Shown here: piece by piece, positions 1 through 6,782 of the stretch
How the letters are laid out: every line of letters begins with the position of its first letter
Position numbering within the stretch: position 1 is the first letter of the stretch
From: Azospira sp. I13
GTDB lineage: Bacteria > Pseudomonadota > Gammaproteobacteria > Burkholderiales > Rhodocyclaceae
Assembly (NCBI RefSeq): GCF_003112695.1
Contig: NZ_BFBP01000014.1
Coordinates: 88,728 to 152,727, forward strand
Direction of reading: 5' to 3'
DNA length: 64,000 nt
Notes under the pieces: model-generated
Databases searched by the model: none
What the model was told of the DNA's origin: nothing
What the model saw: the letters and a program-made list of their open reading frames with translations, nothing else
Made by a program: the position numbers and the translations under genes

Positions 1-1
1 C

Positions 2-1441
2 CTGCAACCGGTCGCGGTGTGGCGCCACTTCGCCACCCTTTGCGCCATCCCCCGCGCCTCCAAGCATGAGGCGGCCCTGCTGGAATATCTGAGCGCCTGG
101 GCCGCCGGCCTGGGCCTCGCCACCGCCCGGGACGCCGTGGGCAATCTGGTCATCCGCAAGCCGGCCAGCCCCGGCCGGGAGCAGGAGCCCGGCGTCATCC
201 TGCAGGGCCATGTGGACATGGTCTGCCAGCAGAACAGTGGCACGGGCCACGATTTTCACCAGGACCCGATCCGCCCCCTGCTGAAGGATGGCTGGCTGCG
301 GTCAGAGAACACCACCCTGGGGGCCGACAACGGTATCGGCGTAGCCCTGGCCCTGGCGGTGCTGGAAGCCGAGGGGCTCTCCCACCCGCCCCTGGAAGTG
401 CTGCTAACGGTGGATGAGGAGGCCGGCATGGGCGGCGCCCTGGGCCTGGCCCCCGGCCTGCTGCAGGGCCGTCGCCTGATCAACATCGACACCGAGGAGT
501 GGGGCCATCTGTACCTGGGCTGCGCCGGCGGCATGGATGTGAACGCCACCTACCACTATGCCAACGAGCCCCTGCCGGTGGGCTGGATCAGCGCCCGCAT
601 CGCCCTCACCGGCCTGACCGGCGGCCATTCCGGCATCGACATCCACAAGGAGCGAGGCAACGCCATCAAGCTGCTGGTGCGGCTCCTGGGAGAGCTGCCG
701 GCGGATCTCTGGCGCCTGATCGCCCTGGATGGCGGCACCGCCCGCAATGCCCTGCCGCGGGAAGCCTTTGCCACGATTGCCCTGGAAGTGGCGTCCCTGG
801 CCGATCTCCAGACTACCCTGGCGGCGAGCGCCGACCGGCTTGCCCTGGAGCTGAAGGGGGTGGAAGACCGCCTATCCGTGCGCCTCTCCGAGCTGCCTGG
901 CTTGCCCGCCCCGGCCATGGCCCGGCCTGCCCAGAAACAGCTGCTGGCCGCCCTCAATGCCGCCCCCCACGGGGTGGCCCGCATGAGCCTGGCGGTGCCG
1001 GGCATTGTGGAAACCTCCAACAACCTGGGGGTGCTCAGTGTAGGCAACGGCCAGGCCCGGGCCAATTTCATGGTCCGCTCCCTGGTGGATTCGGCCGCCC
1101 AGGCCCACGCCCGGCGCATTGCCGACCTGTTCACCCTGATCGGTGCCGATTGCCAGCTCACCGACGGCTACTCCGGCTGGAAGCCGAATCCCGAATCCCC
1201 CCTGCTGGCCCTGGCGCAACAGGTCTATCAACAGCAGTTCGGCGGTGAGGCCAAGGTGGAAGTGATCCACGCCGGCCTGGAGTGCGGCATCATCGGCGCC
1301 AAATACCCGGGGCTGGACATGCTCTCCTTCGGCCCCACCATCCACGGCGCCCACGCCCCCGGCGAGCGGGTGGAAGTAGATACGGTGGCCAAGAGCTGGC
1401 AGTTCCTGGTGGCCCTGCTGGCTGCCTTGCCTAAAACCTGA
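2..1441 (+). CDS. pepD: Aminoacyl-histidine dipeptidase (PepD, M20 family), 5' end cut by window edge
   Basis: A cytosolic zinc dipeptidase of the PepD/carnosinase type that splits Xaa-His and related dipeptides. Visible M20 metal-site motifs in order are GHVDMV, LGADNGIG, DEEAGMGG, the DTEEWG segment, GGHSG and the C-terminal HAGLECG. The 474 residues after a GTG at 17 nearly fill the usual length of about 480-490. The reading frame stays open to base 2, and the residues before the GTG (LQPVAVW) match the family's usual N-terminus (LSPQPLW in E. coli), so the true start probably lies just upstream of the window. A palindromic repeat follows the stop. Family assignment is firm; substrate range is inferred. 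Confidence 0.93.
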   Translation: MQPVAVWRHFATLCAIPRASKHEAALLEYLSAWAAGLGLATARDAVGNLVIRKPASPGREQEPGVILQGHVDMVCQQNSGTGHDFHQDPIRPLLKDGWLRSENTTLGADNGIGVALALAVLEAEGLSHPPLEVLLTVDEEAGMGGALGLAPGLLQGRRLINIDTEEWGHLYLGCAGGMDVNATYHYANEPLPVGWISARIALTGLTGGHSGIDIHKERGNAIKLLVRLLGELPADLWRLIALDGGTARNALPREAFATIALEVASLADLQTTLAASADRLALELKGVEDRLSVRLSELPGLPAPAMARPAQKQLLAALNAAPHGVARMSLAVPGIVETSNNLGVLSVGNGQARANFMVRSLVDSAAQAHARRIADLFTLIGADCQLTDGYSGWKPNPESPLLALAQQVYQQQFGGEAKVEVIHAGLECGIIGAKYPGLDMLSFGPTIHGAHAPGERVEVDTVAKSWQFLVALLAALPKT

Positions 1442-1446
1442 AAATC

Positions 1447-1567
1447 TTTGCCACAGGGGGCACAGAGAACACAGAGGCCTGCAGAACCAAGGCGTGTCAG
1501 CCAATAGACCGGCTGCTACCAACGACTACCCCTCTCTGTGAACTCTGTGTCCTCTGTGGCTAAAAAA
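1447..1567. repeat. Imperfect inverted repeat of the CCACAG/CTGTGG type, copy 1
   Basis: The left arm at 1447-1476 (TTTGCCACAGG, GGCACAGAGAAC, ACAGAG) pairs with the right arm at 1532-1567 (CTCTCTGTG, AACTCTGTGTCC, TCTGTGGCTAAA). Each arm itself repeats a CACAGAG unit. The loop is about 55 bases. The left arm is nearly identical to the one at 48483-48514. It fills most of the gap between pepD and the next gene and could form a long hairpin in the transcript. Its origin (a non-autonomous mobile element or REP-like sequence) is inferred. Confidence 0.7.
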
Positions 1568-1586
1568 GAGAACCTCGAGGAACCCC

Positions 1587-2114
1587 ATGCCCATCTACAA
1601 GATCGACCAGAAAACACCCCAGATCGCCGCGAGCGCCTGGATTGCCCCCAACGCCACGGTGATCGGCGATGCCCGCCTGGCGGAGAATGTCTCCATCTGG
1701 TGGAACGCCGTGCTGCGGGGCGACAACGATCCGATCCACATCGGCGCCAACAGCAATATCCAGGATGGCTCGGTGCTGCATACGGATGACGGCGTACCCC
1801 TGCACATCGGCGCCAACGTCACGGTGGGCCACATGGTCATGCTGCACGGCTGCACCGTGGGAGACGGCTCCCTCATCGGCATCGGTAGCACCATCCTCAA
1901 CCGGGCGGTGATCGGCAAGCACAGCATCGTCGGTGCCAACAGCCTGATCGCCGAAGGCAAGGTCTATCCCGACGGAGTGCTGATCATGGGCGCCCCGGGC
2001 AAGGTGGTACGGGAACTCACCCCAGAAGAAATTGCCAAGCTGCAGAAAAGCGCCGCCCATTACGTGGAAAACGCCCAACGTTATCGGGAAAAGCTGACAG
2101 AACTGCGCGCTTGA
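1587..2114 (+). CDS. Gamma-carbonic-anhydrase-like protein (YrdA/CaiE family hexapeptide-repeat protein)
   Basis: A 175-residue left-handed beta-helix protein built from hexapeptide repeats, such as IGDARL and VGHMVM. The three metal-ligand histidines of gamma-class carbonic anhydrases are at matching places: VLHTD, VGHMV and MLHGC. The RGDNDPIHIG and NIQDGS motifs are typical of the YrdA/Cam family. It is probably a cytosolic zinc or iron protein. Whether it hydrates CO2 is not shown by sequence, because many family members are inactive or act on acyl compounds. The start follows a GAGGAA ribosome site. A second family member lies at 43877-44419. Confidence 0.9.
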   Translation: MPIYKIDQKTPQIAASAWIAPNATVIGDARLAENVSIWWNAVLRGDNDPIHIGANSNIQDGSVLHTDDGVPLHIGANVTVGHMVMLHGCTVGDGSLIGIGSTILNRAVIGKHSIVGANSLIAEGKVYPDGVLIMGAPGKVVRELTPEEIAKLQKSAAHYVENAQRYREKLTELRA

Positions 2115-2184
2115 GGCGACAATTCCGCCCCGGCTGGATTATCCCCCGCCGGATGCCGGTGTTCCGGCATCGTTCCACCTCCCC

Positions 2185-2568
2185 ATGAATCATTGCCCCA
2201 TGACCACCCAGACTCCCGCGCCCGACTGCCGCATCTACGGCATCAAGAACTGCGACACCATGAAAAAGGCCTTCGCCTGGCTCACTACCCAAGGCATCGC
2301 CTATGAATTCATTGACTACAAAAAGGCCGGCGTCGCTGCTGCCCATCTGCCGGAATGGAACCAGCGGGTAGGTTGGCAGGCCCTGCTCAACACCCGGGGC
2401 CTGATGTGGCGAAAGCTCAGCGAGGAACAGCGGGCCGACGTGGATGAAACTAAGGCCTTGGCCCTGATGGCGGAATTCCCCAGCCTGATCAAGCGCCCGG
2501 TGCTGGAACTGAAGGGCGCCGTGCATCTGGGCTTCGACGCCGAACGCTATACCGCTCTTTTCAAGTAA
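2185..2568 (+). CDS. ArsC/Spx-family protein, YffB-like
   Basis: A 127-residue thioredoxin-fold protein of the arsenate-reductase (ArsC)/Spx family. The N-terminal motif IKNCDTMKKA carries the single active-site-type cysteine (CDT), and the distal SLIKRPVLE segment matches the family's conserved Arg region. YffB-type proteins of this length are suggested glutathione-dependent reductases; no substrate can be read from sequence. An ATG at 2200 is an alternative start, giving 122 residues. The stop is only 8 bases before hslO, suggesting co-transcription with the chaperone gene and fitting a redox-related role. Confidence 0.85.
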   Translation: MNHCPMTTQTPAPDCRIYGIKNCDTMKKAFAWLTTQGIAYEFIDYKKAGVAAAHLPEWNQRVGWQALLNTRGLMWRKLSEEQRADVDETKALALMAEFPSLIKRPVLELKGAVHLGFDAERYTALFK

Positions 2569-2576
2569 GGATCGCC

Positions 2577-3437
2577 ATGGAAGACACCGTACAACGCCTG
2601 CTCTTTGAAGCGCTGGACATCCGCGGCGCCATTGTCCGCCTCGGCCCGTCCTGGCAGGCCATGCAGGCCGGCCGTGCTTACCCGGCCCCGGTGGCCCGAG
2701 TGCTGGGGGAAATGACCGCCGTCACCGCCATCATCGCGGCCCAGCTCAAGCAGGCCGGCCGCCTCACCTTCCAACTGCGGGGAGACGGCCCCCTGTCGAT
2801 GCTGGTCATCGACTGCAACGAAAACCTGCAATTCCGCGGCATGGCCCGGGCCGAAGGCCTGGCGGAAGATGCCAACGCCAGCCTGGAACGACTCTGGGGC
2901 CACGGCCAGCTGATGCTCACCCTGGACCTGCCCCAGGCCCGGGAGCCCTACCAGAGCTTCGTGCCCCTGGAAGGCAACAGCATTGCCGCGGTCTTCGAGC
3001 ACTACCTGGAACAGTCAGAACAGCAGCCTTCCCGCCTCTATCTGGCGGCCTCGCCGGAAGGCGTCACCGGCCTCTTTCTGCAAACCCTGCCCGGCGCTGC
3101 CGAAAAGGATGCGGATGGCTGGAACCGCCTGCAGCAGCTGGCCGCCACCCTGAAGCCGGAAGAATTGCTGGGACTGGATACGGAAACCCTGCTCGGCCGT
3201 GTTTTCGCCGAGGAAACCATTCGTCTCTATCCTCCTCGGAGCGTGGCCTATCACTGCCCGGAGGACTGGGACAAGGTACGGGACATGCTGCGGGCCGTCG
3301 GCCGCCAGGAAGCGGAAGATATCCTGCGGGAGCACGGGGAAATCGTCATCCTCGACGATATCTGCAACCGGGAATACCGCTTCGACGCCCAGGCCGTGGC
3401 CGATCTCTTCGGCCCGGATGCCCCCACCCTGCACTGA
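2577..3437 (+). CDS. hslO: Hsp33 redox chaperone with an altered zinc site
   Basis: A cytosolic holdase chaperone of the Hsp33 family, 286 residues against a usual length of about 290. The N-terminal beta core (TVQRLLFEALDIRGAIVRL, GRLTFQLRGDGP) and middle region (LEGNSIAAVFEHYLEQSEQ) are typical. The C-terminal zinc switch of E. coli Hsp33 has CxC and CxxC pairs. Here the first pair reads C227-P-E229 and the second reads D260-D-I-C263, so two of the four cysteines are replaced by acidic residues. The only other cysteine is C80. Family assignment is firm; how this version senses oxidation is open. Confidence 0.92.
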   Translation: MEDTVQRLLFEALDIRGAIVRLGPSWQAMQAGRAYPAPVARVLGEMTAVTAIIAAQLKQAGRLTFQLRGDGPLSMLVIDCNENLQFRGMARAEGLAEDANASLERLWGHGQLMLTLDLPQAREPYQSFVPLEGNSIAAVFEHYLEQSEQQPSRLYLAASPEGVTGLFLQTLPGAAEKDADGWNRLQQLAATLKPEELLGLDTETLLGRVFAEETIRLYPPRSVAYHCPEDWDKVRDMLRAVGRQEAEDILREHGEIVILDDICNREYRFDAQAVADLFGPDAPTLH

Positions 3438-3455
3438 ATTTGGCGAGCCAGGCGC

Positions 3456-3626
3456 CTAGAGCCTGGCGTAAGCCAACAGCCCGGCCACAGTGGTGGCCAG
3501 GCTACCGGCAAAGACCAGGGTATTGCGGTAATAAGCATCCAGCTGCCGGCCCAGGTGCTCAAGGGACGGAAACTCCACGGGATAGCCATCGTCGTCTTCA
3601 GGGCGCCGCTGCTCGGGGAAATTCAT
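3456..3626 (-). CDS. Small hypothetical membrane peptide (56 residues)
   Basis: A 56-codon frame whose ATG (3624-3626 on the minus strand) is preceded by GGAGAAGCAAA, a well-placed ribosome site. The N-terminal half is charged (QRRPEDDDG), a middle segment reads PSLEHLGRQLDAYYRNT, and the C-terminal 20 residues are hydrophobic (LVFAGSLATTVAGLLAYA), ending in Arg-Leu. This looks like a small protein with one C-terminal membrane segment. It is convergent with hslO, with 18 bases between the stops. No family was recognised. The good ribosome site and the soluble-then-membrane layout argue that it is real. Confidence 0.6.
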   Translation of the reverse strand: MNFPEQRRPEDDDGYPVEFPSLEHLGRQLDAYYRNTLVFAGSLATTVAGLLAYARL

Positions 3627-3735
3627 TTTGCTTCTCCAGAACGGTCAAGGTGGAAGCAATCTAACGGCACCGGCCATGCCGAGGCAATAAGCTGGAATGC
3701 ATAAAAACAAAAGAATCAACTTCCTGCAACGAAAG

Positions 3736-3764
3736 TTGAAAACGCCCTTAAAACCATTTTAATA
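3736..3764 (+). promoter_or_regulatory. Candidate promoter for the structured RNA
   Basis: TTGAAA at 3736-3741, a 17-base spacer and TTAATA at 3759-3764, lying in an AT-rich patch within GC-rich DNA. Transcription would begin near 3771 and run into the structured stretch that ends at the terminator hairpin at 4140-4173. The match is good for a sigma-70 promoter but has not been tested. Confidence 0.45.
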
Positions 3765-3770
3765 AAAGGG

Positions 3771-4139
3771 TGATTCCAGAGAGGCCACAGATGGTGGCCC
3801 CCCCTGCTAGAGAACCTCGCCGGCCAAGTGAGCGCCCCACGGCGAAATGGCGAATGGACTTGTATTCCGCCCAATGACGACCATTGGCGGGCCATTTCGC
3901 AAAGCTGGAAACGTGTAGGAAGGCGTAGTGAGAAGCTGGAACCGCCAGGCGGTATCGTGAGATGGGGATACCACAGGCAAAACGGAAGGGAGGTGAAGCG
4001 GAGCCACCAAGGCGGCTGCTATCCGGCATATCGAGGGAAAGCCGGAGGAATGGGATGAAAGTAGCGAAACGCCGCATTTCATGGAGTTCCGCTAGGCATT
4101 CCGGGGACAGGCGGGTGCAGGTTAAGCACGCAGAAATGA
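3771..4139 (+). ncRNA. Candidate structured non-coding RNA (HEARO/omega-RNA-like is one hypothesis)
   Basis: About 370 bases with no credible gene but many complementary arms. They are: 3783-3788 with 3794-3799 (GGCCAC/GTGGCC); a perfect 10-pair stem, 3842-3851 with 3891-3900 (GCGAAATGGC/GCCATTTCGC), enclosing 3867-3876 with 3882-3890; 3951-3956 with 3967-3972 (GGTATC/GATACC); 4023-4027 with 4041-4045; 4047-4052 with 4097-4102 (GGAATG/CATTCC), enclosing 4055-4060 with 4077-4082; and 4115-4118 with 4126-4129. Purine-rich single strands such as GAAGCGGAG and GAAAGTAGCG join them. The stretch ends in ATGA at 4136-4139. HEARO/omega RNAs are large structured RNAs linked to IscB/IsrB and are reported next to ATGA/GTGA, which fits loosely; no nuclease gene is nearby. 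RNase P, tmRNA, 6S and 4.5S RNA signatures are absent. Confidence 0.45.
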
Positions 4140-4173
4140 GAAACGGGAAAGTCGTCACCGACTTTCCCGTTTC
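4140..4173. terminator. Strong bidirectional hairpin terminator
   Basis: A perfect 15-pair stem (GAAACGGGAAAGTCG at 4140-4154, loop TCAC, partner at 4159-4173). T-rich bases follow on both strands, but neither is a long uninterrupted T run. It can end the tRNA-Gly transcript from the right and the candidate RNA from the left. Confidence 0.75.
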
Positions 4174-4181
4174 TTGAATTC

Positions 4182-4257
4182 TGGAGCGGGAGAAGAGTCT
4201 CGAACTCTCGACCTCAACCTTGGCAAGGTTGCGCTCTACCAACTGAGCTACTCCCGC
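4182..4257 (-). tRNA. tRNA-Gly (anticodon GCC), CCA encoded
   Basis: The minus-strand product starts GCGGGAG and ends CTCCCGC-T-CCA, giving a complete 7-pair acceptor stem with the CCA encoded at 4182-4184. The D arm carries AGCTCAGTTGGTAGAGC, the anticodon arm reads CTTGCCAAG (anticodon GCC), and the T arm holds GTTCGAGAC. It lies downstream of uvrC-pgsA, the same order as uvrC-pgsA-glyW in E. coli, and has its own promoter. Confidence 0.97.
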
Positions 4258-4292
4258 GTTTCGCTGACCGTTGCTGCATCAGGAAGACTCGA

Positions 4293-4320
4293 ATTATATA
4301 GACTTTCGGAGGGCTGTCAA
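4293..4320 (-). promoter_or_regulatory. Promoter of the tRNA-Gly gene
   Basis: On the minus strand a consensus TTGACA (4315-4320) is followed by a 16-base spacer and a consensus TATAAT (4293-4298). Transcription would start about 28 bases before the mature 5' end of the tRNA. Both hexamers are perfect, fitting a strong stable-RNA promoter that makes the tRNA independent of pgsA. Confidence 0.85.
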
Positions 4321-4348
4321 CACTTTCTCGAAGTTTCCTCTGTTTTCC

Positions 4349-4924
4349 CTATTTATCCACATGCCGCGCAATCTCCGGCCAGGCCATCCGCATGTAGTAG
4401 CCCATGGACCAGAGGGTCAGCACAGCAGCGATGTAGATGAGCCAGGTACCGGCGGAAAGCACGTCCACTCCGGCCACCGGCTGCTGGTACAGCAACAGGG
4501 GAATGGCGGCCATCTGGGCCGTGGTCTTGATCTTGCCGATCATGGAAACCGCGACACTCTTCGAGGCACCGATCTTGGCCATCCACTCCCGCAGGGCGGA
4601 AATGGTGATTTCCCGGCCAATGATGATGGCGGCGATGACCGCGTTGGTCCGATCCAGCTGCACCAGCATGATGAGAGCCGCCGCCACCATGAGTTTGTCT
4701 GCCACGGGATCAAGGAAGGCGCCGAAGGCCGAGGTCTGGTTGAGGGCCCGGGCCAGATAGCCATCAAGCCAGTCGGTGGCACCGGCCACGACGAAGACCA
4801 CGGTGGCGATGAGATTGCGCTCCTGCAGACTGGCCCAGGATTCGGGCAGGTAATAGATGGCAATGAGCAGCGGAATCAGGACGATGCGCAGCCAGGTCAG
4901 GAAGATGGGTATGTTGAAGGGCAT
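4349..4924 (-). CDS. pgsA: CDP-diacylglycerol-glycerol-3-phosphate 3-phosphatidyltransferase
   Basis: The committed step of phosphatidylglycerol synthesis at the inner membrane: CDP-diacylglycerol plus glycerol-3-phosphate gives PG-phosphate and CMP. The 191-residue protein starts MPFNIPIFLTWLRI, has several membrane segments, and carries the CDP-alcohol phosphotransferase motif with its aspartates (TDWLDGYLAR, then GAFLDPVADK). Its ATG directly follows the uvrC stop with no gap, so it is translated from the uvrC transcript. A tRNA-Gly gene lies downstream. Confidence 0.96.
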   Translation of the reverse strand: MPFNIPIFLTWLRIVLIPLLIAIYYLPESWASLQERNLIATVVFVVAGATDWLDGYLARALNQTSAFGAFLDPVADKLMVAAALIMLVQLDRTNAVIAAIIIGREITISALREWMAKIGASKSVAVSMIGKIKTTAQMAAIPLLLYQQPVAGVDVLSAGTWLIYIAAVLTLWSMGYYMRMAWPEIARHVDK

Positions 4925-6775
4925 TCAGTGCAGTGCTGAGTAAATTCGTTCTGCCAGTTCCCGGCTGATACCCGGCACCTGGGCCAGGCGGTCCACACTG
5001 GCGCCGGCGATGCCTTGCAAGCCGCCAAAATGGGCAATGAGGGCCTTGCGCCGCGTCGGCCCCACGCCAGGGATTTCTTCCAGGGTGGAGGTCTTCCGGG
5101 CCTTGCCGCGCTGGGCGCGGTGGCCGGAGATGGCGAAGCGGTGCGCCTCGTCGCGGATTTCCTGAATCAGGTGCAGGGCCGGATGTTCTGCCGGCAATTG
5201 TAGCGGCTTTCGCTCATCGGGAAAGACCAGTTGCTCCATCCCCACCTTGCGCTCGGGTCCTTTGGAAACGCCGATCATCGGCACCTGGGCCAGTCCCAGC
5301 TCTTCCAGGGCGCTGTAGGCCACACCCACCTGCCCCTTGCCGCCGTCGATGAGAATAAGGTCGGGGCAGACGCCCTCCCCCGCTGCCACCTTATCGTAGC
5401 GCCGGGAAACGGCCTGCCGCATGGCGGCGTAGTCATCCCCCTTCTGGATGTCGCGGATGTTGTAGCGCCGGTATTCGGACTTGCGCATGCCGTTGCCCTG
5501 GTACACCACGCAGGAAGCCACGGTGGCCTCCCCCTGGGTATGGCTGATGTCGAAGCACTCGATGCGCTGCGGCAGCTCCGCCAAGCCCAGGGCTTCCTGC
5601 AGGGCTTCCAGGCGCTGCCCCTGCATGGACAGGGTGGCGCGGCGCGAGGCAATGGCAATACGGGCATTCTGCACGGCCATCTCCACCCACATGCGATGGG
5701 CCGTCTGGCGCGGCTCCTGGATGGGCACCGGGCGCTCGGCCAGGGCCGCCAGGCTTTCGCCCGCCTCTTCGTCCGCCGGCGGCACATTGACCAGGATGCG
5801 GGCGGGAATCGGATGCTCCCGGTAATGTTGGTCGAGGAAGGCGGCAATGGCCTCCGCCGGTTCGCAATCCGCCGCATTCCGGGGAAACAGGGGCTTGTCC
5901 CCGAGATGCTGGCCACCGCGGATCATGGCCAGGTTGAGGCAGAGCATGCCGGCTTCCTGGACGGCCACCACGACATCCGCATCTTCGTCACGGCCGCTAT
6001 CCACATACTGCTTTTCCTGGATGCGGCGCAGGCCCTGGATACGGTCCCGCAGGGCTGCCGCCTGCTCGAAAGCCAGGGCCAGGGAGGCCTGTTCCATGGC
6101 CTCCGTCAGACGCAGGATCACCTCGTGCTGCTTGCCCTTGAGGAAGAGGGCCGCCAACTGCACATCCTTGGCGTAATCCTCCTCGCTGATGAGGCCGACA
6201 CAGGGGCCGCTGCAGCGGTGGATCTGGTACAGCAGGCAGGGACGGGAACGGTTGGCGAAGACTGAATCCTCGCAGGTGCGCAGGTGGAAGGTCTTCTGCA
6301 GCAGATGGATGGAATCCCGCACCACCGAGGCCGCAGGAAAAGGGCCGTAGTAATCGGCCTTGCGGTCCGGGGCGCCACGGAAGAAGGCCAGGCGCGGGAA
6401 TTCATCCCGGGTGAGCTGCACGTAGGGGTAGGACTTGTCATCCCGGAAAAGGATGTTGAAAGGCGGGTCCAGGCTCTTGATGAGGTTGTTTTCCAGCAGC
6501 AGGGCCTCGGCCTCGGAGCGGGTCACGGTGGTGTCAATGCCACGGATGCGGCTCACCATGAGGGCGATGCGGGGGCTCGAAACGGTACGCTGAAAATAGG
6601 ACGAAACGCGCTTCTTGAGGTTCTTGGCCTTGCCTACGTAGAGCACCTTGCCCGTGGCGTCGAGCATGCGATAGACCCCCGGCAGGTCCGTCAGGGTCGC
6701 CAGGAAGGTCTTGGCATCGAAGGCAGGCACCTCCGGCTCGACAGCCTGGACGGATGCTTCCGGAGACTCGCTCAT
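4925..6775 (-). CDS. uvrC: Excinuclease ABC subunit C
   Basis: The nuclease subunit of UvrABC nucleotide-excision repair, which cuts on both sides of bulky lesions. The N-terminal GIY-YIG domain is visible (LPGVYRMLDATGKVLYVGKAKNLKKR), followed by the UVR motif region, the C-terminal RNase-H-like nuclease (ECFDISHTQG, DLILIDGGKGQV) and a helix-hairpin-helix tail (LEEIPGVGPTRRKAL). The start used is the ATG at 6775 (MSESPEAS), giving 616 residues, close to the family norm. Upstream frame extension is not homologous. It is followed without a gap by pgsA and preceded 7 bases away by a UDG gene. Confidence 0.97.
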   Translation of the reverse strand: MSESPEASVQAVEPEVPAFDAKTFLATLTDLPGVYRMLDATGKVLYVGKAKNLKKRVSSYFQRTVSSPRIALMVSRIRGIDTTVTRSEAEALLLENNLIKSLDPPFNILFRDDKSYPYVQLTRDEFPRLAFFRGAPDRKADYYGPFPAASVVRDSIHLLQKTFHLRTCEDSVFANRSRPCLLYQIHRCSGPCVGLISEEDYAKDVQLAALFLKGKQHEVILRLTEAMEQASLALAFEQAAALRDRIQGLRRIQEKQYVDSGRDEDADVVVAVQEAGMLCLNLAMIRGGQHLGDKPLFPRNAADCEPAEAIAAFLDQHYREHPIPARILVNVPPADEEAGESLAALAERPVPIQEPRQTAHRMWVEMAVQNARIAIASRRATLSMQGQRLEALQEALGLAELPQRIECFDISHTQGEATVASCVVYQGNGMRKSEYRRYNIRDIQKGDDYAAMRQAVSRRYDKVAAGEGVCPDLILIDGGKGQVGVAYSALEELGLAQVPMIGVSKGPERKVGMEQLVFPDERKPLQLPAEHPALHLIQEIRDEAHRFAISGHRAQRGKARKTSTLEEIPGVGPTRRKALIAHFGGLQGIAGASVDRLAQVPGISRELAERIYSALH

Positions 6776-6782
6776 GGCGTCC

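Noticed and set aside
1538-1789. Short frame overlapping the first gamma-carbonic-anhydrase-like gene
   Set aside because: It is out of frame with a clearly real gene and begins inside the repeat.
4047-4102. Group II intron domain V
   Set aside because: The stem nests well and has a GAAA-containing loop, but the AGC triad and the 34-base domain V layout are missing, and there is no reverse transcriptase gene.
3771-4139. RNase P RNA, tmRNA, 6S or 4.5S RNA at the structured stretch
   Set aside because: The universally conserved cores of these RNAs (for RNase P the AGGAAAGTCC and ACAGAAA-type blocks; for tmRNA the tRNA-Ala-like ends; for 4.5S the GGAAGCAGCC loop) are not present.
5231-6265. 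Long plus-strand open frame opposite uvrC
   Set aside because: Composition (His-, Gly- and Gln-rich) and lack of a ribosome site mark it as an antisense shadow of a GC-rich gene. The same holds for the long frames opposite gcvP, mfd, bioA and the CHASE sensor gene.
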